A stretch of DNA of 8,767 nt from positions 1 through 8,767 of the forward strand of contig CAYWTX010000020.1 of the NCBI GenBank assembly GCA_964461295.1, given 5' to 3'. Shown in pieces: positions 1-5,714 of the stretch. Positions within the stretch are counted from its first letter, which is position 1, and the number at the start of each line of letters is the position of its first letter. Position numbers and translations under genes: made by a program. This DNA comes from CAYWTX01 sp964461295 (GTDB taxonomy: Bacteria; Planctomycetota; Phycisphaerae; SM23-33). The notes below the pieces were generated by a model. The model was given only the letters and a program-made list of their open reading frames with translations. It was not told where the DNA came from and did not search any database.

Positions 1-1982
1 GCCTCGGCGGCGTCGATGCGGCTGCGATTGCCCCCGGCGGGGTCCCACAGGACGACGGGGCCGCGGCCCGCCACGCGGACGGCCATCGTATGCCCGGCCT
101 TGCGGTCATGCGACTGCACGAAGAGGATCTGCCCGCCGACGACCTTGCGGAGCATTGTCCAGACGCAGGTCTGCTCGGTCCCGTTCTCGCGGATCGACAC
201 GCGCCGCGGCAGCACGCTTTCCAGCGTGGCCGTCAGTTGCTCCTCGGCGCAGCGGCGGCCGCGGCCGACCAGTTCGTCGGCGGCGCCGTCGGCCTCGGCG
301 TCCACGCGGGTGGGCACGCGCCCGACGAAGATCACCGTGCCTCCCAGGTCGATGAAGCGATCCAGCATGTCAATGGTGCTCGACCGCAGCGTGATCGCCG
401 ACGGGACGACGACGACCTTGTACGTCAGGCGGCCGACCTTCAGGCCCTTCTTCTGCGCCGAGCCGTACTTGGCCAGCAGCGATTCGTCGGCGAAGTCCCA
501 GTCGTAGTGCTGGCCGCTGAGGGTGTAGATGACTTTCTTCAGCGACGCGTCGAGGTCGTCGATGAGGCGCTTGGCCCCTTCGGCGGGCTTGGCGTGGTGG
601 AAGCAGCCCCAGGCGCTTTCCACCGGGTGGATCACCAGCACGTCGCGCACCGGCTCGCCCTGCGTGAGCATGAAGCTCAGGCGGGCGAAGTAATCTTCCA
701 CGGCGTTGTAGTGTTTCCACCACGGCGTGTGGGAGAACATGGCCGGGTAGTCGCGCTTGGCGCCGCCGGCGAGGCTGTAGTGCACCAGGTGCGGGCAGCG
801 AAGGTTGACTCCGCAGGCGTACTGCCAGTCGCCCACGAACTTGTGCCCTTCCAGCGGCCAGTCCCAGCCCGTGCAGCCGTAGAGCTCGCTGAGGACGCGT
901 TTGTGACCCAGTTGGTCGGCGACGCTGGCGGTCTGTTTGGCGGTGGACAGTTCGTCGGCCTGGTCGGTGAGGATGTCGATCCCCGGCCACTGCATGTGCT
1001 CGTAGTGCGGCATGGCGGCGCCCACGCAACTGATCTGGCCGACCAGAGTCTGTTCCCACAGCATGTGGCCGGTGGATGCGATGTTGTGCCTGCCGCACCA
1101 CTGGCCGATCTGCTCGCTGAACGCCTCGACGAACAACTCGGTGGCGGTGCGGCGGAAGTCGTGGCGCACCTTGGAGAATTCGCCGTCGGGAGCGGGGTAG
1201 AACAGTTCGGGCAGGTGCTCGCGGACGTCGTAGCCGCGCCGCTGGCGGAAGACGCGCGGCAGATCGCCCGTCCAGGGCACGCCGGCCTCGGCGCCGCAGC
1301 CGCGGAAGCAGTTGGCGAAGTAGTTGGGCTCGTCGGTGAAGATGGCCGGGATCAGCCCGCCGAAGTCGTCGCTGTAGCGGTCGGCGTACGCCTGGTGCGT
1401 GATGTGGATGAACTCGCGTACGGCCTCGGGGCTCATCGTGTCCAGATACGCCCCGTCGTTGTACCAGCCGCGGGGCGGCTGGCTCACCACGTCGAAGTGC
1501 CACGCCCCCTCGCCCTCGCCGGGCGCGGCGCCGCTTTCCAGCGGGCGGTAGGCGACGATGCGCCCGGCCGGGTCGGCCTTGACGGCGAAGGAGCCGAGCC
1601 GCTCGCCGCCGGCGGAGACGTCGGCCTGCTTCGTGCAGACCAGCTCGTGCATGCGGTACTCTTCGTGCTCGCGGGTGACCAGGCCGCCGGCGGCGCCGCT
1701 GGGCCAGCGGTCCTCGTCGTAGAGGTACGCGTGCATCTTCAGTTCGCGGCACTTCTCGACGCAGGCCGAGACGCACTCGAACCATTCCTTGGACAGGTAG
1801 GGAGTCTTCAGGCCGTAGCGGCTGTGGAAGAACGCTCCGCCCATGCCGACGCCGTGCATGCTTTCCAGGGCCCGCTCGAGGCGGGCGGGCTGAAGCTTGG
1901 AATTCCACGACCAGAACGGGGCGCTGCGGTAGCAGGCCTGCGGATTGGACCAGGTATCGAGCAACTCGTTGATGATGCTCAT
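1..1982 (-). CDS. Glycoside hydrolase related to family GH106 (alpha-L-rhamnosidase-like), 3' end beyond window
   Basis: The reading frame is open from ATG at 1982 to the left edge, so about 660 residues are visible and the C-terminus is missing. The start is supported by AAAGGAG at 1994-1988, five bases before the ATG. The N-terminus has the family-like pattern APFWSWN (residues 21-27), then GMGGAFFHSRYGLKTPYLS (46-64) and YDEDRWPSG (88-96). Further on are IFTDEPNYF (214-222) and LSELYGCTGWDW (364-375). E218 and E366 lie in conserved-looking patches and are candidate catalytic or sugar-binding acids; assigning them is inference. The last visible part (VVLWDPAGGN) resembles the beta-sandwich region that follows the barrel in these enzymes. 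There is no signal peptide, so the enzyme probably acts in the cytoplasm on imported oligosaccharides, perhaps releasing rhamnose or a related sugar. No transporter or other sugar gene is visible beside it. The family call is fairly secure; the exact substrate is not. Confidence 0.85.
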   Translation of the reverse strand, partial: MSIINELLDTWSNPQACYRSAPFWSWNSKLQPARLERALESMHGVGMGGAFFHSRYGLKTPYLSKEWFECVSACVEKCRELKMHAYLYDEDRWPSGAAGGLVTREHEEYRMHELVCTKQADVSAGGERLGSFAVKADPAGRIVAYRPLESGAAPGEGEGAWHFDVVSQPPRGWYNDGAYLDTMSPEAVREFIHITHQAYADRYSDDFGGLIPAIFTDEPNYFANCFRGCGAEAGVPWTGDLPRVFRQRRGYDVREHLPELFYPAPDGEFSKVRHDFRRTATELFVEAFSEQIGQWCGRHNIASTGHMLWEQTLVGQISCVGAAMPHYEHMQWPGIDILTDQADELSTAKQTASVADQLGHKRVLSELYGCTGWDWPLEGHKFVGDWQYACGVNLRCPHLVHYSLAGGAKRDYPAMFSHTPWWKHYNAVEDYFARLSFMLTQGEPVRDVLVIHPVESAWGCFHHAKPAEGAKRLIDDLDASLKKVIYTLSGQHYDWDFADESLLAKYGSAQKKGLKVGRLTYKVVVVPSAITLRSSTIDMLDRFIDLGGTVIFVGRVPTRVDAEADGAADELVGRGRRCAEEQLTATLESVLPRRVSIRENGTEQTCVWTMLRKVVGGQILFVQSHDRKAGHTMAVRVAGRGPVVLWDPAGGNRSRIDAAE

Positions 1983-2007
1983 GTCGGCTCCTTTGTTCGC
2001 GCAAAAA

Positions 2008-2032
2008 CGGGCGGCCATCATCGGGCCGCCCG
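2008..2032 (-). promoter_or_regulatory. 9-bp inverted repeat in glycosidase leader, followed by TTTTT on the minus strand
   Basis: CGGGCGGCC at 2008-2016 and GGCCGCCCG at 2024-2032 form a perfect 9-bp stem around a 7-nt loop. Read on the minus strand, the stem is followed directly by five T residues (2007-2003), then after eight bases by the ribosome binding site of the glycosidase. This has the form of an intrinsic terminator, but no minus-strand gene ends here, because the neighbour comM is on the other strand. It could be an attenuator or a repressor operator. An operator fits better if the candidate promoter just upstream is real, since transcription would then begin at the edge of the repeat. 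Confidence 0.5.
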
Positions 2033-2040
2033 GATGGAGC

Positions 2041-2071
2041 ATCATTCTCCCCGGCAGAGGGGCGGCGTCAA
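2041..2071 (-). promoter_or_regulatory. Candidate sigma-70-type promoter for the glycosidase gene
   Basis: On the minus strand TTGACG (2071-2066) is followed after 19 bases by AATGAT (2046-2041). The -35 box matches the consensus at 5 of 6 positions and the -10 box at 4 of 6, but the spacer is longer than the usual 17. The predicted start of transcription, near 2034, abuts the inverted repeat at 2008-2032. This is a match by eye only. Confidence 0.3.
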
Positions 2072-2246
2072 TGAAAATCGAGGGTCCTCAGGGGCTTCCG
2101 GGCGAGCCCAGGCCCGGGGCCGCGCGGGCGAGGCGACCGGCGGCGATGGCGAACGCTGGACGATCGCCGTCCGGGACGATGCGGGCGAGGGGATGTGCCG
2201 CACCACGGACCGCGTCTTGCATCCGGCTGGCGCGACGCGACGACCG

Positions 2247-2275
2247 TTGCATCGCCCGCCGTCGGCGGATACAGT
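2247..2275 (+). promoter_or_regulatory. Candidate comM promoter with a palindrome in its spacer; possibly leaderless
   Basis: TTGCAT (2247-2252) and TACAGT (2270-2275) are separated by exactly 17 bases. The -10 box matches 4 of 6 consensus positions and the -35 box is weak (TTG only). The spacer holds a 6+1+6 palindrome, CCGCCG-T-CGGCGG (2256-2268), which could be an operator. The -10 box ends seven bases before the comM ATG at 2283, and there is no Shine-Dalgarno sequence there, so the mRNA may start at or very near the start codon. Confidence 0.3.
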
Positions 2276-2282
2276 TCCGCGC

Positions 2283-3932
2283 ATGATCTCGCGAGTCCAC
2301 TCTACCGTTCTTCAGGGGATCGACGCCGTCGGGTGCGAAGTGGAGGCCGATGTCTGCGGCGGCAAGGAGGGCGAGATCAAGCTCGTCGGCCTGGCCGAGG
2401 CAGCCGTCAAGGAATCGGTCAGCCGCATCCAGGCCGCGCTGCGGAACAGCGGTTACCACTGGCCGGGGCCCAAGGTCACCATCAGCCTCGCGCCGGCGGA
2501 ACTGAAGAAGGACTCGGCCGCGTTCGACCTGCCCATCGCGGCGGCGGTGATGCTGGCCGGCGGGCAATTCAAGACGGACAAGGCCGACGACTACCTGATG
2601 GTCGGCGAGTTGGCCCTGGACGGGCGCGTGCGGCCCGTGCGGGGGGCCCTGGCGGGCGCGATGCTGGCCCTGGAGCTGCGGGAGCGGGCGATCGGCGCCG
2701 GCGAGATGGGCGTGCCGCGCGGGATCATCGTGCCGGCGGAGAACGCCGCCGAGGCGGCCGTGGTGGAGGGGATCGAGGTCATCGCCGTGCGCTACCTGTC
2801 GGACGCGGTTGGGTTCCTGACCGACCAGCTCGTCATCGAGCCGACGAGCGTGGACCTGGCGGCGGTCTTCGCGGTGGCGGGGCGGTACGACTGCGACTTT
2901 TCCGACGTTCGCGGGCAGGAGGCGGCCAAGCGGGCCCTGACGATCGCGGCTGCCGGCCATCACAACATATTGATGATAGGTCCGCCGGGCAGCGGCAAGA
3001 CCATGCTTGCCAAGCGGATCCCGACGATCCTGCCGCCGCTGAGCCCGGAGGAGTCGCTGGAGACCACGCGGGTGTACTCCAGCCGCGGGCTGCTGGAGAG
3101 CGGCCAGTCGCTGATGGCCATCCGCCCCGTGCGGACGCCGCACCACAGCTCCAGCCCGGCGGCGCTGGTGGGCGGGGGCACGATCCCCCAGCCGGGCGAG
3201 GTGTCGCTCGCCCACCACGGCGTGCTGTTCCTGGACGAGTTCCCCGAGTTCGCCCGGGCGACGCTGGAGATGATCCGCCAGCCGTTGGAGGACGGGTGCG
3301 TGACGATCCCGCGCGTGCACAGCACGCTGCGGTTCCCGGCGCGGTTCATGCTGGTGGCGGCGATGAACCCCTGCCCATGCGGCTATCTGACCGACCCCAA
3401 GCGCAAGTGCATATGCTCGCCGACGACGGTGGAGAAGTACCTGTCGCGCGTCAGCGGGCCGCTGATCGACCGCATCGACATCCACGTGGAAGTGCCCCCC
3501 GTGCCGTGGCGGCAACTGCGCGGCAGCGACGACGGAACGACGAGCGAGTCGATCCGGCGCCAGGTGCTCCGGGCCCGTGACGTGCAACGGCGCCGGTTCG
3601 GCGCGGATGCCGGTCACTCAAGTGACCAGCCCTCGGGTGGTCCGGCGGCGGGGGCGGGGACTTCGGCGACGGGGTTCGCGGCGGCTTCCTCGGCGGGCAC
3701 GACAACCAACGCGACGATGACCTCGCGCCAGGTGCGCAAGCACTGCAAGCTGGACGAGGCCGGCGAGGTGCTGCTCAAGCAGGCGATGACGGAACTTGGC
3801 CTGTCGGCGCGCGCCCACGACAAGGTCCTCCGCATCGCCCGCACGATCGCCGACATCGAAGGCGAGCAGAGCATCGCCGCCCACCACCTGGCCGAGGCGA
3901 TCCAGTATCGCAGGCTGGATAGGAAACTGTGA
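2283..3932 (+). CDS. comM: ComM/YifB family Mg-chelatase-like AAA+ ATPase
   Basis: This is a 549-residue protein, slightly longer than typical ComM proteins (about 500). ComM is known as a hexameric helicase that promotes branch migration when transforming DNA is integrated into the chromosome. The ATG at 2283 fits the conserved N-terminus (MISRVHSTVLQGIDA). The N-terminal ChlI-like domain covers about residues 1-170. The AAA+ core has Walker A GPPGSGKT (233-240), RTPHHSSSPAALVGGG from 284, and Walker B GVLFLDEFPEF (313-323). Next come MNPCPCGY (361-368) and a second CxC at 376-378, a four-cysteine set that may bind metal, and SGPLIDRID (391-399). The C-terminal Mg-chelatase-related helical domain begins near 480 and ends QYRRLDRKL. 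Residues about 441-479 form an extra Gly/Ala/Ser/Thr-rich insert. The frame stays open far upstream, but only as an antisense shadow of the glycosidase gene. Confidence 0.95.
   Translation: MISRVHSTVLQGIDAVGCEVEADVCGGKEGEIKLVGLAEAAVKESVSRIQAALRNSGYHWPGPKVTISLAPAELKKDSAAFDLPIAAAVMLAGGQFKTDKADDYLMVGELALDGRVRPVRGALAGAMLALELRERAIGAGEMGVPRGIIVPAENAAEAAVVEGIEVIAVRYLSDAVGFLTDQLVIEPTSVDLAAVFAVAGRYDCDFSDVRGQEAAKRALTIAAAGHHNILMIGPPGSGKTMLAKRIPTILPPLSPEESLETTRVYSSRGLLESGQSLMAIRPVRTPHHSSSPAALVGGGTIPQPGEVSLAHHGVLFLDEFPEFARATLEMIRQPLEDGCVTIPRVHSTLRFPARFMLVAAMNPCPCGYLTDPKRKCICSPTTVEKYLSRVSGPLIDRIDIHVEVPPVPWRQLRGSDDGTTSESIRRQVLRARDVQRRRFGADAGHSSDQPSGGPAAGAGTSATGFAAASSAGTTTNATMTSRQVRKHCKLDEAGEVLLKQAMTELGLSARAHDKVLRIARTIADIEGEQSIAAHHLAEAIQYRRLDRKL
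3605..3720 (+). other. Low-complexity insertion in comM
   Basis: This stretch encodes about 39 residues (roughly 441-479) rich in Gly, Ala, Ser and Thr. It lies between the AAA+ core and the C-terminal helical domain, where ComM proteins usually have a shorter linker. It keeps the reading frame. A DNA palindrome sits at its 5' end. It may be an expanded linker or an in-frame acquired repeat. Confidence 0.6.
3612..3641. repeat. Two overlapping inverted repeats inside the comM insertion
   Basis: GGTCACT (3612-3618) and AGTGACC (3621-3627) are a perfect 7-bp inverted repeat with a 2-base centre. A second dyad overlaps it: ACCA (3625-3628) pairs with TGGT (3638-3641), and CCC (3630-3632) with GGG (3635-3637), with one unpaired G. 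The two structures share 3625-3627, so they are alternatives if transcribed. They sit at the junction where the extra ComM segment begins. Confidence 0.6.
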
Positions 3933-4089
3933 CGCCGGGAAGGCGGATGGCGGCAGGCGCCAGGCGCCCGTCAGGAAGCGGCGTTGCCTCTGGTGGGCGG
4001 TCTGGCAGTCCCGCCCCGAACGGGCAGGCGCGAGGCGAAACCCCACGCGATGGCGAAGGGGTGGATGGCGGAGAGCCGTAGCGAGGAGG

Positions 4090-4118
4090 AAGAAAGAACC
4101 GGCCACTGAACTGGCCGG
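4090..4118 (-). terminator. Candidate intrinsic terminator of the HTH-receiver gene
   Basis: CCGGCCA (4099-4105) and TGGCCGG (4112-4118) form a perfect 7-bp stem with a 6-nt loop. On the minus strand it is followed by the T-rich run TTCTTTCTT (4098-4090). It lies about 46 nt after the stop codon of the regulator gene, in the convergent gap with comM. The T-tract is interrupted, so it may be only moderately efficient. On the plus strand there is no T-run, so it does not clearly end comM. Confidence 0.5.
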
Positions 4119-4142
4119 CCCTCGCCCGGCCCTGGCGGGCAA

Positions 4143-4159
4143 GCGGATCGCCTATCCGC
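4143..4159. repeat. Small inverted repeat just after the HTH-receiver stop codon
   Basis: GCGGAT (4143-4148) and ATCCGC (4154-4159) form a 6-bp stem with a 5-nt loop, five bases beyond the stop codon on the minus strand. It has no T-tract. It might stabilise the mRNA 3' end ahead of the stronger hairpin at 4099-4118, or be chance in G+C-rich sequence. Confidence 0.35.
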
Positions 4160-4164
4160 CATCG

Positions 4165-4731
4165 CTACCGCTTGATCGCCCCTTGGAGGAGGTTGAGGAG
4201 GGGACGCATATTCAGCGGTTTGGGCAGGAACGCATCGGCTCCGCACTGGCGGGCCTTCTGCTCGGCTTGCTTGGCCGTGTGCCCCGTAATCGCGATTACG
4301 TATGTGTTTCTGCTGTCAGGAGAACTCTTGATCCGGCGGCAGACCTCGAAGCCGTCCATGCCGGGCATCCACAGGTCGAGGATGACCACCTCCGGGTGCG
4401 AGCGGGCCACGGCCTCGCCGGCGGCAAAGCCGTCCAACGCGATCAGCGTTTCCAGGTCGGGGCGTTCGGCCTTGATGCCTTCGGCAATCCATTTGGCCAC
4501 GCTCTCCTCGTCGTCGACGATGAGCACCCTGGGAAGCGAGGGGGACAACTCGCGCGGAATGGGCAACTTCTGCCGCTCCAGGAAGGCGATAAGGTTCTCG
4601 CGGGTGATCCGCCGGTGGCCTCCAGGGGTACGGCCTGCCGTTAGCTGCCCGTCGTCGATCCACTTTGCGACCGACCCGATGGCCACTCCGATCAGGCGAG
4701 CTGCTTTCGACGTAGAGAGTGTGTTTCGCAT
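4165..4731 (-). CDS. Response regulator with N-terminal excisionase/MerR-type HTH and C-terminal receiver
   Basis: This 188-residue cytoplasmic protein is a probable transcription factor controlled by phosphorylation. Residues 4-53 are a small winged HTH of the excisionase/MerR type: STSKAARLIGV (6-16), SVAKWIDDGQL (20-30) and the wing signature TPGGHRRI (35-42). A short Pro-containing linker (57-67) leads to a receiver domain (68-188). The receiver has the acidic pair D73/D74, phospho-acceptor D119 in LDLWMPGMDG, switch T149 and K171 in PKP, so its phosphorylation chemistry is complete. The start at 4731 is chosen because AGGAAG lies five bases before it and the HTH begins directly after; an ATG at 4782 has no such support. 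The DNA-binding domain precedes the receiver, the reverse of OmpR or NarL proteins. It lies 161 nt downstream of the pseudo-receiver gene on the same strand and is the likely output of the nearby hybrid kinase, by position. Confidence 0.9.
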   Translation of the reverse strand: MRNTLSTSKAARLIGVAIGSVAKWIDDGQLTAGRTPGGHRRITRENLIAFLERQKLPIPRELSPSLPRVLIVDDEESVAKWIAEGIKAERPDLETLIALDGFAAGEAVARSHPEVVILDLWMPGMDGFEVCRRIKSSPDSRNTYVIAITGHTAKQAEQKARQCGADAFLPKPLNMRPLLNLLQGAIKR

Positions 4732-4892
4732 GAGTGCTTCCTGACAACAACATCGGTCGGCAGGGCGCAAGGCGGACGTCAATGCGCCGAAAAGACCGTC
4801 CAGGCGGAAGACAAGGTACTCCCGCGGGAAAAGGAATCCAATGGAATTCTTATTTGTTACTTGCCAAACAGAATCGAGCCTCCGAGTCCGAA

Positions 4893-5306
4893 TTAGGATG
4901 CCTGTGCGGACTTCTGTGCAGAGGAACTCCCCCGGCGAAGAAGAACCTTCCCCCTCGCCTCCTCCAGGACGGCCTGGAGTTCTTCCTCCACCAGAGGTTT
5001 GCCCAGGAACTCATCGGCCAGGCCGGGGCAAAGCCCACGCAGCGGCCCCAGGCAGTTCCTTCCGATCATGAGTACGGTGACGACCGGCGAAGAACTCGAC
5101 CTGCTGAGTTGCCGGGCAATGCGCCAGCCGTCCAAATGAGGGAGCATCCAGTTCAGCAACACCAGGTCAAAGGGCTTGCCGTCCAGCAACGCCTGGCGTG
5201 CGTCCCGGCCGTTATGCACCACGGTCAGTTGGCAGCCTTCTCGCTGCAGCGAGGCGCTCAACTGCATGGCGGAATGCGGGTCGTCTTCGGCGATCAAGGC
5301 TCGCAT
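4893..5306 (-). CDS. Single-domain pseudo-receiver (Asn at the phospho-acceptor position)
   Basis: This 137-residue protein has the fold pattern of a CheY-like receiver: acidic cluster E7-D8-D9, LVLLNWMLPHLDGW (48-61) and conserved K103 in LGKPL (101-105). The phospho-acceptor position is N52 (codon AAC, 5153-5151), not Asp, and no Ser or Thr lies at the switch position (residues 79-82 are L-M-I-G). Standard phosphorylation therefore looks impossible. There is no DNA-binding or catalytic output domain. The last 19 residues are a Ser/Lys/Arg-rich tail. The start at 5306 is supported by GGAGA about seven bases upstream; a longer reading would add 45 unlike residues. The gene is divergent from the hybrid kinase and upstream of the HTH-receiver gene on the same strand. 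It may act as an unphosphorylated adaptor or decoy, or adopt a locked conformation; that is inference. Confidence 0.85.
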   Translation of the reverse strand: MRALIAEDDPHSAMQLSASLQREGCQLTVVHNGRDARQALLDGKPFDLVLLNWMLPHLDGWRIARQLSRSSSSPVVTVLMIGRNCLGPLRGLCPGLADEFLGKPLVEEELQAVLEEARGKVLLRRGSSSAQKSAQAS

Positions 5307-5433
5307 GACCGTTCTCCAGCCGTCGGACGCCTTGCCATTGGACGCGTATGGGGGCGATAGGCGGCGCCCACGAATCCCGGTCGCGTGCGGTGGAACCGCG
5401 CGTTGCGGCCTGAGAGGTCCCTCGACACCTGCC

Positions 5434-5446
5434 CATGGCACCCATG
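5434..5446. promoter_or_regulatory. Operator-like dyad CATGG-CAC-CCATG in the pseudo-receiver leader
   Basis: CATGG (5434-5438) and CCATG (5442-5446) form a perfect 5-bp dyad around a 3-bp centre. It would lie about 13-25 bases downstream of the predicted pseudo-receiver transcription start, a position where a bound protein could block transcription. It contains TGGCACCC (5436-5443), which recurs in both orientations in the palindrome at 5547-5632. Confidence 0.35.
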
Positions 5447-5465
5447 CCCGATCACTGTATCGACT

Positions 5466-5494
5466 ATGCTATCTTGCGTCTTTAGTGATTTCAA
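5466..5494 (-). promoter_or_regulatory. Candidate sigma-70-type promoter for the pseudo-receiver gene
   Basis: On the minus strand TTGAAA (5494-5489; 5 of 6 to consensus) is followed after exactly 17 bases by TAGCAT (5471-5466; 4 of 6). The region is locally A+T-rich. Transcription would start near 5459, giving a leader of about 150 nt that includes the dyad at 5434-5446. It may also serve the downstream HTH-receiver gene. Confidence 0.5.
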
Positions 5495-5546
5495 CCTGTT
5501 TTCGCGTTTTTGTGGATTATGGCTCCTGGGACGCCGGGTCCTGGTA

Positions 5547-5632
5547 TTCTGTCAGACATGATCTGATGGGTGCCACGGCTGCGCCGTTTGCAGCCGTGGC
5601 ACCCGATACCCATCATCTCATTTCTGACAGAA
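5547..5632. repeat. 86-nt near-perfect palindromic element
   Basis: The outer arms TTCTGTCAGA (5547-5556) and TCTGACAGAA (5623-5632) pair perfectly. Inside, 5558-5561 pairs with 5618-5621 and TGAT (5564-5567) with ATCA (5612-5615). A core of 15 bp, 5568-5582 with 5590-5604, is perfect around a 7-nt loop. The right arm has seven extra bases (5605-5611), where ACCC is repeated around GAT. No T-tract follows on either strand, so it is not a classical terminator. Length, terminal inverted repeats and intergenic position suggest a small non-autonomous mobile palindrome (MITE or REP-like); I see no clear target duplication. It could also act as a large operator or an RNA structure. Confidence 0.75.
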
Positions 5633-5633
5633 C

Positions 5634-5653
5634 ACTAGGGGAAAGGGCCTAGT
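5634..5653. repeat. Small inverted repeat ACTAGG...CCTAGT beside the large palindrome
   Basis: ACTAGG (5634-5639) and CCTAGT (5648-5653) form a perfect 6-bp dyad with an 8-nt centre, one base after the palindrome ends. On the plus strand only TTG follows, so terminator function is doubtful. It may be part of the same element or an independent binding site upstream of the kinase promoter. Confidence 0.4.
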
Positions 5654-5685
5654 TTGTCGCGCAGGAACGCCCTGCTCGCCTCGCG

Positions 5686-5714
5686 TTGTCGAGACTTCCG
5701 GCTGCGCCTGTAAT
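5686..5714 (+). promoter_or_regulatory. Candidate sigma-70-type promoter for the hybrid kinase gene
   Basis: TTGTCG (5686-5691; 4 of 6) and TGTAAT (5709-5714; 5 of 6) are separated by exactly 17 bases. Transcription would begin near 5721, downstream of the GTG at 5718 that would give the longest frame, which argues for a kinase start at 5811 or 5850. Confidence 0.45.

Noticed and set aside
370..2004. 544-codon minus-strand frame overlapping the glycosidase
   Set aside because: It is an Arg/Pro-rich shadow in another frame. The frame starting at 1982 has a ribosome binding site and recognisable motifs throughout.
2158..2172. GGACG-ATCGC-CGTCC dyad upstream of comM
   Set aside because: Five-bp dyads are expected by chance in sequence this rich in G+C, and it is not placed at either candidate promoter.
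90..2282. Very long upstream extension of the comM frame (731 extra codons)
   Set aside because: It is antisense to the glycosidase gene, whose translation has clear family motifs. The extension has low-complexity shadow composition, and ComM proteins begin at MISRVHS. High G+C makes long stop-free antisense frames common.
3955..3970. GGCGCC-A-GGCGCC repeat after comM as a comM terminator
   Set aside because: The loop would be a single base and no T-run follows on the plus strand.
4477..4674. SVAKWI-x-x-G occurs twice in the HTH-receiver (residues 20-28 and 77-85)
   Set aside because: The two copies use different codons and lie in unrelated folds (HTH and receiver), so recent duplication is unlikely and chance or convergence is enough.
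4777..4782. TTGACG (minus) upstream of the HTH-receiver as a -35 box
   Set aside because: No acceptable -10 sequence occurs 15-19 bases downstream; the hexamer alone is not enough.
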